The notes under the pieces: generated by a model
What the model was told of the DNA's origin: nothing
Databases searched by the model: none
The model's input: the letters and a program-made list of their open reading frames with translations, nothing else
Position numbers and translations under genes: made by a program
Part shown: positions 22,009 to 30,807 of the stretch, piece by piece
How positions within the stretch are numbered: position 1 is the stretch's first letter
Layout: every line of letters starts with the position of its first letter
Source: Ferrovum sp.
Lineage (GTDB): Bacteria; Pseudomonadota; Gammaproteobacteria; Burkholderiales; Ferrovaceae
Direction of reading: 5' to 3'
Assembly (NCBI GenBank): GCA_019456405.1
Contig: WJXM01000005.1
Span: 22,872-86,871 of the forward strand
Length of the DNA: 64,000 bases

Positions 22009-22815
22009 TCAAGACGATGACGGTCGAAAATCCTGTTCCAACGGAGGAGCGGGCCATTGAAAAGGCACGGGACCATCGGCCTCGGCATGGATGAACTGGT
22101 AAGCATAAGCATCTTGAGTATTCTGACTGAGTGAAGAAGGCGTGCCCTGACTGACAACAACACCCTCAGAAAGTAAAAACATGTCATCCACTACCTTCAG
22201 AGACTCGCTGACGTCATAAGTGACTACGATCGATGTGATTCCAGTGCTGTCATTTAGTTCCCGAATCAGGCGGGCCACGGCATTGAGGGAAATGGGATCC
22301 AAACCCGCAAAGGGTTCGTCATAGACGGCCAGTGTGGGGTCCAGAGCAACGGCACGAGCCAGACAAACCCGTCGGACCATTCCCCCCGAGAGTTCGGACG
22401 GCATGAGATCACGGGCGCCGCGCAAGCCCACGGCTTGTAGTTTCATGAGGACCAGATCGCGAATCTGGCGGGCTGCAAGCCGAGTATGTTCACGCAGGGG
22501 GAACGCCACATTTTCAAAGACGGACAGATCGCTGAATAATCCCCCCATCTGGAACATCATGCCCAACTCGCGGCGCATGGCATAGAGTTCCCGGTCAGAC
22601 ATCTCGTGCACCACCCGGCCACGATAGCGTACTGCCCCCCGTTGTGGACGCAGTTGTCCGCCCACGAGGCGCAGAAGCGTGGACTTGCCTGAACCGCTGG
22701 TACCCAGAACGGCAGAAATTTTCCCCTCTTGAAGGGAGAGGTTGATTCCTTTCAGGAGCGGCTGTGCACCATAACTGAAGTGCAGGTCTTCGATTTCAAT
22801 CAAAGGATGGGGCAT
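22009..22815 (-). CDS. Mla-type ABC transporter ATP-binding protein with His-to-Tyr switch residue
   Basis: 268-residue ATPase closest in look to MlaF (phospholipid transport across the envelope). Walker A GTSGSGKST (Lys44), Q-loop MMFQMGGLF, signature LSGGM at 142-146, and Walker B AVYDEP (Asp166, Glu167) are intact. The switch (H-loop) histidine expected in VTHDV is Tyr200 (VTYDV), encoded by TAT at 22216-22218, one base away from His. The MlaE, MlaD, MlaC and MlaB genes that normally follow are absent; instead an RND efflux operon follows. The C-terminal extension after about residue 240 is proline-rich. It may serve a permease elsewhere or be an inactive or regulatory ATPase. Confidence 0.8.
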   Translation of the reverse strand: MPHPLIEIEDLHFSYGAQPLLKGINLSLQEGKISAVLGTSGSGKSTLLRLVGGQLRPQRGAVRYRGRVVHEMSDRELYAMRRELGMMFQMGGLFSDLSVFENVAFPLREHTRLAARQIRDLVLMKLQAVGLRGARDLMPSELSGGMVRRVCLARAVALDPTLAVYDEPFAGLDPISLNAVARLIRELNDSTGITSIVVTYDVSESLKVVDDMFLLSEGVVVSQGTPSSLSQNTQDAYAYQFIHAEADGPVPFQWPAPPLEQDFRPSSS

Positions 22816-22871
22816 GAGCGCATCACTCCAAAAAACTCCACCATGCTACCCTCCGTCCTGCCTTATCGCAA

Positions 22872-22883
22872 CCTCCTTGGAGG
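22872..22883. repeat. Short perfect inverted repeat in the ATPase/SNF2 divergent region
   Basis: CCTCC-TT-GGAGG lies just upstream of the putative SNF2 promoter, between two divergent genes. It could be an operator half-site pair or a small hairpin; nothing else identifies it. Confidence 0.3.
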
Positions 22884-22887
22884 ATAG

Positions 22888-22917
22888 TTGGCACCAGATT
22901 GAATTTCATCATAGAAT
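22888..22917 (+). promoter_or_regulatory. Putative sigma-70 promoter for the SNF2 helicase gene
   Basis: TTGGCA at 22888-22893, an 18-base spacer, and TAGAAT at 22912-22917, about 55 bases before the TTG start codon. Four of six and five of six consensus matches. Found by eye only. Confidence 0.45.
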
Positions 22918-22971
22918 TGCAAGGATGGATTACAGGATCATGACACGCTGGCCTCCTTCAGGACTTCTCAC

Positions 22972-25900
22972 TTGACTTCTACTTCCTCTGTCGTCCCTCT
23001 TCCGGACACCCGGATTCTGGAAGTTCCGGATCCAGCGCGCGGTTTGTTGCGGCTGGTTTCCCTGTCCTTCCTTTCTCTGACCAGAAATCAGGTTCATGCC
23101 CTCTGGGAGGTGTTTTGCCAGCGCAGCGACTTTCCAGCCTCTGATGCAACCCCCCTGATTGAACATCTTCTCGAAAAAAACGAACTGATCCTGTCTCAGG
23201 GCCGCTTATCCTGTTGTCCTGCCCTGAGCGAAGTCATTCTCCGGGCATCGGAAGATGAGGCCCAGATTCAACTAGCGCTGGATACGGTGCGTCAGGTCTT
23301 CAAGATTGCCGATTATCGATTTGGTTATTTTGTGCGTCAATTCAACGAGGGCGTGCGAGATTTGCGCCTTGCGCTGTACGCCCGCCGTTTCGAGGATTTT
23401 TCCAAGTTGGCGCAGACGCTGCAAAGTTATTTTGCTTCCGAGTGGCGTTTGCGCAACCCTTATCTGACCCTGTTTGACGATCCCTTTTCAGCCCGGCAAT
23501 TCGACTCCCTGCCGCACGAAATTGCCCTCACCATCGCCGCCACCATTCTGGCACTGCGAACCAGTCGTCTGGAACCCTGCAAAGGGCCACTTTCCTGGTT
23601 ACGGGAACAAGCGCGTCTCGCTCCTGAAGAGCAACGACAGTGGTTTTCCAGTGTTCTGTGCGAGCCTATGATTCTACGCGGACACCTGGAAGAATCGCTG
23701 GCCCTGGTGCAAGGACGTTCCTTTCCCCTGGCGCGTTGTGTAGAAGCGCTGATCATGGTGTTGCAGGGACAAGCGGAACGAGCCATTCCCTGGTTCGAGG
23801 AAGTACTGAAGGATTGCCGGAAACCCCAGGATCTGCGCAAAAGCGGCATGAGTGGGCTGGGAGGAATTGCCTACGTCGTCTCTCTGATTGCCAGTAATGA
23901 TCCAAAGGCATTGGAACGGGCCTCCCAGCATATTGCCTCGGTAATCCGCAATGGAGCGGGAATGAGTTCCATCTATGCCTGTCTGGGACAGGTGGCCCAT
24001 GCGGCTCAGTCCGTTCAGTCAAGCCCTGCAGAGGGCAAAACGGAAATTGGTGACAAGGAGTCACTGGCACAATTGTTTCGAGCCCTGGCCTGTTGGTGGG
24101 TGGATGGCGACGGCGAACGTATCGACACCACGCGCTTGATCGAGTTGGCGCGGCGCGCGGAATCCCACGGATATCGCTGGATTGCGGCAGAGGCCTGGGA
24201 ACTATTGGAGCGTATGCAAGCCGGAAGTCCTGTGCACCATGCCACCCATCTGCATCAGGAAATGGGATCCCTTACCCTGGTTCCCGCCATTCGTCGTCAA
24301 CCCCTGTGGGAACGGGCGCTGGGTGCACTGGAGAGACTTGGAGAGGAGTTGGGTGAAACGCTGACGCCCGTCCGGCAACAGCGTTTTTATTGGGCACTCA
24401 GTCGCCATTCCGACGGTGATACCTTTCTCCTCGAGGCACGTGAACAGAAGCGTCAGATTCATGGGGCGTGGGGTGCCAGCAAAGCGATTACCTTTCAGCG
24501 TCTGATCAATGTGACGCAAGAACTGGAAGGTATCACGGACCAGGACAAAACCGTGATTGCTTACCTGAGAAATACCCTGGTAAACCAGAAGCCCCAAGAC
24601 AAACGTTTCGTTGCCCCTCAGGCACTGCGTCTGCTGATAGGGCATCCGCTGGTATTTTGGACACATGACGCCCGGCGCCCTATTGAACTCGTGGCAGGAC
24701 GTTTCGTTCTGACCAGTGGGCGTGACCGCCATCACTGGTACTTACAACTGGAACCGCAGATTCCAGTGGGGGAGGATTTGTGGATCGAACAGGAGTCTTC
24801 CCACCGTCTGCGTCTTTATGGGCTGACCGAGGAGGAAATCCACCTGCGCGACATTTTAGGAGCGTTGGGGCAGCAGATTCCCCTCCCTCAGGAGGAGCGA
24901 GTTGTCTCTTTGCTCAGGACCCTGAGTGGCCGCTTTCTGGTGCAAGGCGATCCTCCTGCACCCGCCAATCTATTTCTGGTAGATGCTTCAGTCTCCTTCT
25001 ACGCTTTGCTCTCTCCTCACCCTCAAGGAATTCATCTGGCCCTGGTGGTCTACCCTCTGGGAGAATCCCGGGAATCCTTCATTCCTGGAGCGGGGCATGC
25101 TATTTGTCTAGATGGAGAGAGCGACACCACGCTGAAAGGCGTGAAGCGCATGCTGGATGGAGAGCGTTGTCGCGCACAGGAGATCTTCGACGCCTGTCTT
25201 CCCTGGCTGGTTCCGGACGACCTTCCCTTCACCGGGATCAGTCGTCATCCCGCAGCCGCTTGTGAAATCCTGACTCTGCTCAAGACCATGGGTGAATCCA
25301 CCGTGCATCTGCGCTGGCCAGCAGGAGAAAGTTTACGGATCCGTGGAGAAGCGCACCTCCCTCAAATGGCTCTTCAGATCCATTCCCAAGGAGACTGGCT
25401 CAAAATTTCCGGGGGAGTGCGTGTCGATGCCCATACCGTACTGGAACTCAAAACCCTCATGGCAGCGGCCAAACATTCGGACTGTCGTTTCGTGGCCTTG
25501 TCGGAGGGGCAATTCATTGCCCTGAGTGAAGGCTTGCTGGATCGAATTCGTGGACTGGCCAGTCTAGCCCAGGAAGAAGATGCCGGAGAACTTCAGATTC
25601 ATGCTCTTGCTGCGCCGCATCTGTCTGAACTGATCGAGCAAGAAAGTTCCACAATCACCGATCAGCGTTGGATCGAATTATTGACGCGGCATGAATCCCT
25701 GAGCCAATGGGAACCCCAGATCCCTTCCACGCTTCAAGCGGAATTGCGCGATTATCAACGGGCAGGGTTTGCCTGGATGGTGCGTCATGCCGAAGCCGGG
25801 GCAGGGGCCTGCCTGGCGGATGACATGGGCCTGGGCAAAACGCTTCAAACGCTGGCCCTGCTCCTTTACCGAGCCCCCTTGGGGGCGGCTCTGGTGGTTG

Positions 25901-27123
25901 CGCCCACGTCAGTCTGCGGGAACTGGGTACAGGAGGCCCAACGCTTTTCTCCCACTCTGGACCTGCACTGGCTCTGCGTGGGCGGGAAAAACCAACTGGC
26001 GGATTTGGGTCCGAATTCTCTGGTCATTCTGAGTTACACCTTGTTTCAGCAAGAAACGGAGATGATCGGCAACCATCATTGGGCTACTTGCGTGCTGGAT
26101 GAAGCTCAGGCCATCAAGAATCCGGGCACCAAGCGCTCGCAGGCGGCCATGAAGATTCGTGCGGATTTTCGTTTGTTGACCACGGGAACCCCCATTGAAA
26201 ATCACCTCGGAGAATTATGGAATCTATTCCGTTTCATCAATCCCGGCCTCTTGGGGTCCCTGGACACGTTTGCGGAAAAGTTTTCCCACCCCATCGAGCG
26301 TCATGGGGATGTCGAAGCTCGGGAACAATTGCGCCGCCTGATCCAGCCGTTCATCCTGAGGCGTACCAAGTCCCAGGTGTTGACTGAATTACCGCAACGC
26401 ACGGAAGTCACGCTGCAACTGGAGGCCACCTCGGAGGAACAGGCCATGTATGAGGCAGTTCGTCTCGAAGCGCTGGAGAACACCACCTTGCCGGGTGACG
26501 AACAGCCTAATCGAATCAAGGTATTGGCGGGCATCATGAAGTTGCGGCGGGCCTGTTGCCATGGTGCGCTGATTCTCCCTGACCGACCCTGGATCTCCAC
26601 CAAGATTACCGCGCTCATGGAAATCCTGGAAGAATTGAAGGAGAGTGGGCACCGGGCCCTGGTCTTCAGTCAGTTCGTGGATTATCTGTCCCTGATTCGA
26701 CAATCGCTGGAAGAACACCATATCACCTATCAGTATCTGGATGGATCCACCCCCTCCGCCGAACGGGCCAAACGAGTCAGATCCTTTCAGGAAGGCACGG
26801 ACGATATCTTCCTCATCAGTCTCAAGGCCGGTGGGGTAGGGCTCAACCTCACCGCAGCGGATTATGTCATTCATATGGATCCCTGGTGGAATCCTGCAGT
26901 AGAGGATCAAGCCTCGGATCGTGCCCATCGCATGGGACAGACACGACCCGTGACGGTGTATCGGTTGATCATCAAGGATTCTATCGAGGAAAAGATCGTG
27001 GCCCTGCATGAACGCAAGCGCAATCTGGCAGACAGTTTACTGGAGGGGGCCGGAGAAACCAGCACCCTCAGCACCGAGGAATTAATCGGTCTCCTGCAGA
27101 ATCAGCCGTGCAGGGGTTTATAG
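22972..27123 (+). CDS. Large SNF2-family helicase-like ATPase
   Basis: 1,383 residues. The C-terminal third is a full SNF2 motor: Walker A in DDMGLGKTLQT (Lys956), motif II DEAQ at 1043-1046, TTGTPIENHLGELWNL, the helicase-C domain with LVFSQFVDYL, SLKAGGVGLNLTAADYV and ASDRAHRMGQ. The first roughly 930 residues are a Leu/Ala/Glu-rich helical region I do not recognise, with a globular part before the motor (RDYQRAGFAWM marks its start). Start TTG at 22972 is supported by AGGA at 22960-22963. Bacterial proteins of this architecture are probable DNA- or RNA-polymerase-associated translocases; no function is established here. No restriction or methylase genes are adjacent, so a defence role has no contextual support. 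The 3' end overlaps ettA by 22 bases. Confidence 0.85.
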   Translation: MTSTSSVVPLPDTRILEVPDPARGLLRLVSLSFLSLTRNQVHALWEVFCQRSDFPASDATPLIEHLLEKNELILSQGRLSCCPALSEVILRASEDEAQIQLALDTVRQVFKIADYRFGYFVRQFNEGVRDLRLALYARRFEDFSKLAQTLQSYFASEWRLRNPYLTLFDDPFSARQFDSLPHEIALTIAATILALRTSRLEPCKGPLSWLREQARLAPEEQRQWFSSVLCEPMILRGHLEESLALVQGRSFPLARCVEALIMVLQGQAERAIPWFEEVLKDCRKPQDLRKSGMSGLGGIAYVVSLIASNDPKALERASQHIASVIRNGAGMSSIYACLGQVAHAAQSVQSSPAEGKTEIGDKESLAQLFRALACWWVDGDGERIDTTRLIELARRAESHGYRWIAAEAWELLERMQAGSPVHHATHLHQEMGSLTLVPAIRRQPLWERALGALERLGEELGETLTPVRQQRFYWALSRHSDGDTFLLEAREQKRQIHGAWGASKAITFQRLINVTQELEGITDQDKTVIAYLRNTLVNQKPQDKRFVAPQALRLLIGHPLVFWTHDARRPIELVAGRFVLTSGRDRHHWYLQLEPQIPVGEDLWIEQESSHRLRLYGLTEEEIHLRDILGALGQQIPLPQEERVVSLLRTLSGRFLVQGDPPAPANLFLVDASVSFYALLSPHPQGIHLALVVYPLGESRESFIPGAGHAICLDGESDTTLKGVKRMLDGERCRAQEIFDACLPWLVPDDLPFTGISRHPAAACEILTLLKTMGESTVHLRWPAGESLRIRGEAHLPQMALQIHSQGDWLKISGGVRVDAHTVLELKTLMAAAKHSDCRFVALSEGQFIALSEGLLDRIRGLASLAQEEDAGELQIHALAAPHLSELIEQESSTITDQRWIELLTRHESLSQWEPQIPSTLQAELRDYQRAGFAWMVRHAEAGAGACLADDMGLGKTLQTLALLLYRAPLGAALVVAPTSVCGNWVQEAQRFSPTLDLHWLCVGGKNQLADLGPNSLVILSYTLFQQETEMIGNHHWATCVLDEAQAIKNPGTKRSQAAMKIRADFRLLTTGTPIENHLGELWNLFRFINPGLLGSLDTFAEKFSHPIERHGDVEAREQLRRLIQPFILRRTKSQVLTELPQRTEVTLQLEATSEEQAMYEAVRLEALENTTLPGDEQPNRIKVLAGIMKLRRACCHGALILPDRPWISTKITALMEILEELKESGHRALVFSQFVDYLSLIRQSLEEHHITYQYLDGSTPSAERAKRVRSFQEGTDDIFLISLKAGGVGLNLTAADYVIHMDPWWNPAVEDQASDRAHRMGQTRPVTVYRLIIKDSIEEKIVALHERKRNLADSLLEGAGETSTLSTEELIGLLQNQPCRGL

Positions 27124-28769
27124 CGTAAGCGGCGGGGTCGTGCGCCATCTTCGCCCAGACGTTTTTTCTTGTCTGCTTCGTATTCCTGGTAGTTGCCCGT
27201 GAAGAAGGTCACTTGCGAATCTCCCTCGAAGGCCAGGATGTGGGTGGCAATCCGGTCCAGAAACCAACGGTCGTGAGAGATGACCAAGACGGCTCCGGCA
27301 AATTCCAGCAAGGCATCTTCAAGCGCACGGAGGGTCTCTACATCGAGATCGTTGGAAGGTTCATCCAGTAGCAGGACATTCCCTCCCCGAATCAGGGTCT
27401 TGGCCAGATGCAGGCGACCGCGCTCCCCTCCCGACAGATTCCCCACGATCTTTTGCTGATCCGCCCCCTTGAAATTGAAGCGCCCGATATAAGCACGGGA
27501 CGGAGTTTCATATTTGCCCACGGTGAGCATATCCGAGCCGCCTGAAATAAATTCCCAAACGGTTTTATCACTGTCCAGCGTTTCGCGTGACTGATCCACA
27601 TAGGAAAGATTTACGGTAGAACCTATTTTGACCGTACCGGAATCCGGGGTTTCCTGACCGACGATCATGCGAAAGAGCGTGGATTTACCGGCTCCGTTGG
27701 GACCAATGATACCGACGATGGCACCGGGAGGAATAGTCAGACCAACATTATCCAGAAGCAGACGGTCTCCAAAGGATTTTGTGACTCCGTCGAGTTCTAT
27801 GACGGAATCTCCCAAACGCTCGCCCACAGGGATAAAGATTTCCTGGGTTTCATTACGCTTCTGGTACTCCTGCGAGTTGAGTTCCTCGAAGCGTGCCAAG
27901 CGGGCCTTGGATTTCGCCTGACGACCCTTGGGGTTCTGGCGAACCCATTCCAGTTCCTTGTGAATCGCTTTTTGGCGCGCAGATTCCTGGGATTCTTCCT
28001 GTTTCAGACGATCTTCTTTCTGACCAAGCCATGAACTGTAGTTACCCTTCCAAGGAATACCGTGCCCCCGGTCCAGTTCCAAAATCCATTCAGCAGCATT
28101 GTCCAGAAAATACCGATCGTGGGTCACCGCCACCACAGTACCTGGAAAACGCTGCAGAAACTGTTCCAACCAATCGACGCTTTCTGCATCCAGGTGATTC
28201 GTGGGTTCATCCAGCAGGAGCATGTCAGGTTTGGAGATCAGCAACTGACACAGAGCCACACGGCGTTTTTCACCACCGGATAAATTGCCGATCAGCGCTT
28301 CCCAGGGAGGAAGACGCAGTGCATCGGCGGCAATGTCCATTTGTAACTCGGCACTATGCCCATCAGCCGCACTGAGAATGGCTTCAAGGCGGGCCTGTTC
28401 GGTTGCCAGATGATCAAAATCCGCATCAGGGTCTGCATAAGCCGCATAGACAGATTCCAGAGCCGCACGCGCTTCGATGATCGAACCCAGGCCCTGTTCT
28501 ACCGCTTGACGGACGGTCAGTTCAGGATTCAGTTGGGGTTCCTGGGGGAGATAACCGATTTTTAGCCCGGGCTGGGGAGTGGCTTCGCCTTCAATGTCTC
28601 GGTCAATACCCGCCATGATTCTGAGAATCGTGGATTTTCCTGAACCATTCAGTCCAAGCACCCCGATTTTCGCCCCCGGAAAAAAACTCAGAGAGATATC
28701 CTTGAGAATCTGCCGCTTGGGTGGGACAATCTTTCCCACTCGGTTCATGCTGTAGACATACTGAGCCAT
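27102..28769 (-). CDS. ettA: Energy-dependent translational throttle protein EttA (ABC-F)
   Basis: 555-residue soluble ABC-F ATPase that binds the ribosomal E site and gates the first elongation cycle according to ATP level. Two ABC domains: Walker A GLNGSGKST and GPNGAGKST, signatures LSGGEKRRVAL and LSGGERGRLHLA, Walker B LLLDEPTNHLD and LLLDEPSNDLD. Between them is the charged P-site tRNA-interaction linker (about 240-300: QKAIHKELEWVRQNPKGRQ). The N-terminus YVYSMNRVGKIVPPKRQIL is EttA-specific among ABC-F proteins. Convergent with the SNF2 gene, divergent from the lipoprotein gene. Confidence 0.96.
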   Translation of the reverse strand: MAQYVYSMNRVGKIVPPKRQILKDISLSFFPGAKIGVLGLNGSGKSTILRIMAGIDRDIEGEATPQPGLKIGYLPQEPQLNPELTVRQAVEQGLGSIIEARAALESVYAAYADPDADFDHLATEQARLEAILSAADGHSAELQMDIAADALRLPPWEALIGNLSGGEKRRVALCQLLISKPDMLLLDEPTNHLDAESVDWLEQFLQRFPGTVVAVTHDRYFLDNAAEWILELDRGHGIPWKGNYSSWLGQKEDRLKQEESQESARQKAIHKELEWVRQNPKGRQAKSKARLARFEELNSQEYQKRNETQEIFIPVGERLGDSVIELDGVTKSFGDRLLLDNVGLTIPPGAIVGIIGPNGAGKSTLFRMIVGQETPDSGTVKIGSTVNLSYVDQSRETLDSDKTVWEFISGGSDMLTVGKYETPSRAYIGRFNFKGADQQKIVGNLSGGERGRLHLAKTLIRGGNVLLLDEPSNDLDVETLRALEDALLEFAGAVLVISHDRWFLDRIATHILAFEGDSQVTFFTGNYQEYEADKKKRLGEDGARPRRLRYKPLHG

Positions 28770-28840
28770 AGGATTGAGGTACCCCTTTCCGAAAAGAGTG
28801 ACAGATTACCATAGACGAGAGGTACGGAACCATTTCTCAT

Positions 28841-28869
28841 GGTTAAACTCTATACCGACGAGTTATAAT
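28841..28869 (+). promoter_or_regulatory. Putative promoter for the glycine-zipper lipoprotein
   Basis: A perfect TATAAT at 28864-28869 with a weak -35 (GGTTAA, 28841-28846) at 17-base spacing, about 48 bases before the ATG. Promoter call rests mainly on the -10 element. Confidence 0.45.
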
Positions 28870-28917
28870 GGCGCATGTCCGGCTTCAGACAAATTTGTGA
28901 GAGAGATCACCTAAATT

Positions 28918-29553
28918 ATGATGCACAAAAAATATTTGACGCTTGCCCTGTGTTCCCTGACCCTGGCGCTCATGTCGGGCTGTTCCTCGCCCGGGGTGGG
29001 CGGTAGCGACTACACCACCACGGAAGTGCGCGGGGAACAATCAGTTCGTCTGGGGACGGTGGAGAGCGTGCGCAAGGTTCGCATCCAGAGCAATGAACCC
29101 GGCATTCTGGGAGCCTTGGGTGGCGGAGTGGCGGGAGCCGCGCTGGGCAGCACCATCGGAGGGGGTAATGGCAACGCAGCGGCCACTGTTTTAGGCGCGC
29201 TGGCCGCGGGAGCGGCTGGAGATGCCGCCCAAAATGCTTTGTCCACTCAAAATGGAGTGGAAATTACGATTCGACTGGACAGCGGTTATGTAATTGCCGT
29301 TACCCAAGGAGCCGATGAAGTGTTTCACGTGGGTGATCGCGTTCAAGTGCTGGGAGGAGGAGGGGCCACTCGGGTGACCAAACTGGACCCCAATTCCAGT
29401 CTCGGGCCTACCGGAAGAAATTCCTCGGCTCCCGGCGGCACGGCGCCGAGTAATGCTAATGGACAACAGATTCATTATTATTGCCCAGACAGCAACGCTT
29501 ACTATCCCGCCGTCCCCAACTGCAAGTCCCCCTGGATGAAAGTGGTGCGCTGA
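28918..29553 (+). CDS. Glycine-zipper outer-membrane lipoprotein (SlyB/PcP-like)
   Basis: 211 residues. Signal peptide with lipobox LMSGC, lipidated Cys22. Residues about 55-105 form a glycine-zipper (GALGGGVAGAALGSTIGGG...), as in SlyB, which associates with outer-membrane proteins and envelope stress responses. A small beta-rich part follows (ITIRLDSGYVIAVTQGADEVF), then a Ser/Gly/Pro linker and a C-terminal tail holding two Cys (YYCPDSNAYYPAVPNCKSP) that could form a disulfide. The tail is longer than in SlyB (155 residues). Two start codons in tandem (28918, 28921). Monocistronic: own promoter and a strong terminator behind it. Confidence 0.85.
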   Translation: MMHKKYLTLALCSLTLALMSGCSSPGVGGSDYTTTEVRGEQSVRLGTVESVRKVRIQSNEPGILGALGGGVAGAALGSTIGGGNGNAAATVLGALAAGAAGDAAQNALSTQNGVEITIRLDSGYVIAVTQGADEVFHVGDRVQVLGGGGATRVTKLDPNSSLGPTGRNSSAPGGTAPSNANGQQIHYYCPDSNAYYPAVPNCKSPWMKVVR

Positions 29554-29569
29554 TCATCGATGGTTTTTT

Positions 29570-29619
29570 GGGAGACGGATTCTCCCAGGCCCCATCTACG
29601 GATGGGGCTTTGTTATTTT
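29570..29619 (+). terminator. Rho-independent terminator with a UACG tetraloop, preceded by a second hairpin
   Basis: Main hairpin: GCCCCATC (29589-29596), loop TACG, GATGGGGC (29601-29608), then TTTGTTATTTT. The C(UACG)G loop belongs to the extra-stable UNCG class. Immediately upstream a second hairpin GGGAGA / TCTCCC spans 29570-29586. Ends the lipoprotein transcript. Confidence 0.85.
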
Positions 29620-29736
29620 CTATAATTTAACATAATATACATTATACGCAATCTATACCTATAGGTTACGCAAAACCATTTGTCATTGATACAATGATCC
29701 TTGTGTGCGAGAATCCCACAAAATTAAGGAGCAGGT

Positions 29737-30807
29737 ATGATTTTTGTAACTGGAGGTGCAGGTTTTATTGGTGCTAATTTCGTTTTGGACTGGTTGAATC
29801 TCCAGGATGAACCTGTGCTGACTCTCGACAAACTCACCTATGCCGGAAACCGGGATAACCTGACCAGCCTCAATCAGGATCCACGCCATACGCTGGTAGT
29901 CGGCGATATTGGAGATTCGGCTCTGGTCCTCGCCCTGTTGAAGTTGCACCGGCCCCGCGCCATCATCAATTTTGCCGCCGAAAGTCATGTAGACCGCTCC
30001 ATTTATGGTCCAGCGGATTTCATTCAAACCAATATCGTCGGCACCTTTCATCTGCTCGAATCGGTACGTGCGTACTGGAATGAATTGGAAGGCGAAGAAC
30101 GCAAGAAATTCCATTTTCTGCATGTCTCCACCGATGAAGTCTATGGTTCCCTGACTCCGCAGGACCCCGCCTTTACCGAATCCACGCCCTATGCGCCGAA
30201 TAGCCCCTACTCCGCATCCAAAGCCGCTTCCGACCACCTGGTGCGCGCATGGCACCACACCTATGGGTTGCCGGTCCTGACCACCAACTGTTCCAACAAC
30301 TATGGGCCCTACCAGTTTCCGGAAAAATTGATACCCCTCATGTTGTATCAAGCACTGGCTGAAAAACCTCTGCCGGTCTATGGCGATGGCCAGAACGTAC
30401 GGGACTGGCTCCATGTCAGTGATCACGCCAGCGGAATTCGTCGAGTGCTCGAGGCCGGACGGGTGGGAGAAACCTACAATATCGGTGGAAATAGCGAATT
30501 AACCAATCTTGCAGTGGTCCAGGCCCTCTGTGATGCGCTGGACCGGCATCGTCCCACGTCCCAAGGTTCCCGACGTCGCCTCATTCAATTCGTCACTGAC
30601 CGTCCGGGACATGATCGGCGCTATGCCATCGATGCCACCAAAATTCGCAGGGAGCTGGATTGGCAGCCCGCCCATACCTTCGATTCCGGTTTGGAACAGA
30701 CCGTGCGTTGGTATCTGAGTCATCAGGAATGGAATGAACGTGTACTGTCCGGTGCTTATCGTTCCTGGCTGGAACAAAATTATGCGGAACGGAGGCAGGA
30801 AGCATGA
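29737..30807 (+). CDS. rfbB: dTDP-glucose 4,6-dehydratase
   Basis: 356-residue short-chain dehydrogenase/reductase converting dTDP-glucose to dTDP-4-keto-6-deoxyglucose for rhamnose or other deoxysugars. NAD-binding [10 protein letters not shown] at the N-terminus, active-site HVSTDEVYG (Thr-Asp-Glu) and the [11 protein letters not shown]yr/Lys pair. ATG at 29737 follows AAGGAG. The stop overlaps the rfbA start (ATGA). The 120 bases upstream are strikingly AT-rich with several TATA-like stretches, including ATAAT-4-ATTAT at 29632-29645, but no clean -35/-10 pair could be fixed. Confidence 0.96.
   Translation: MIFVTGGAGFIGANFVLDWLNLQDEPVLTLDKLTYAGNRDNLTSLNQDPRHTLVVGDIGDSALVLALLKLHRPRAIINFAAESHVDRSIYGPADFIQTNIVGTFHLLESVRAYWNELEGEERKKFHFLHVSTDEVYGSLTPQDPAFTESTPYAPNSPYSASKAASDHLVRAWHHTYGLPVLTTNCSNNYGPYQFPEKLIPLMLYQALAEKPLPVYGDGQNVRDWLHVSDHASGIRRVLEAGRVGETYNIGGNSELTNLAVVQALCDALDRHRPTSQGSRRRLIQFVTDRPGHDRRYAIDATKIRRELDWQPAHTFDSGLEQTVRWYLSHQEWNERVLSGAYRSWLEQNYAERRQEA

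Noticed and set aside
22972..27123. SNF2 protein as part of a phage-defence island
   Set aside because: Neighbours are ettA and an efflux operon; no nuclease, methylase or other defence gene is adjacent.
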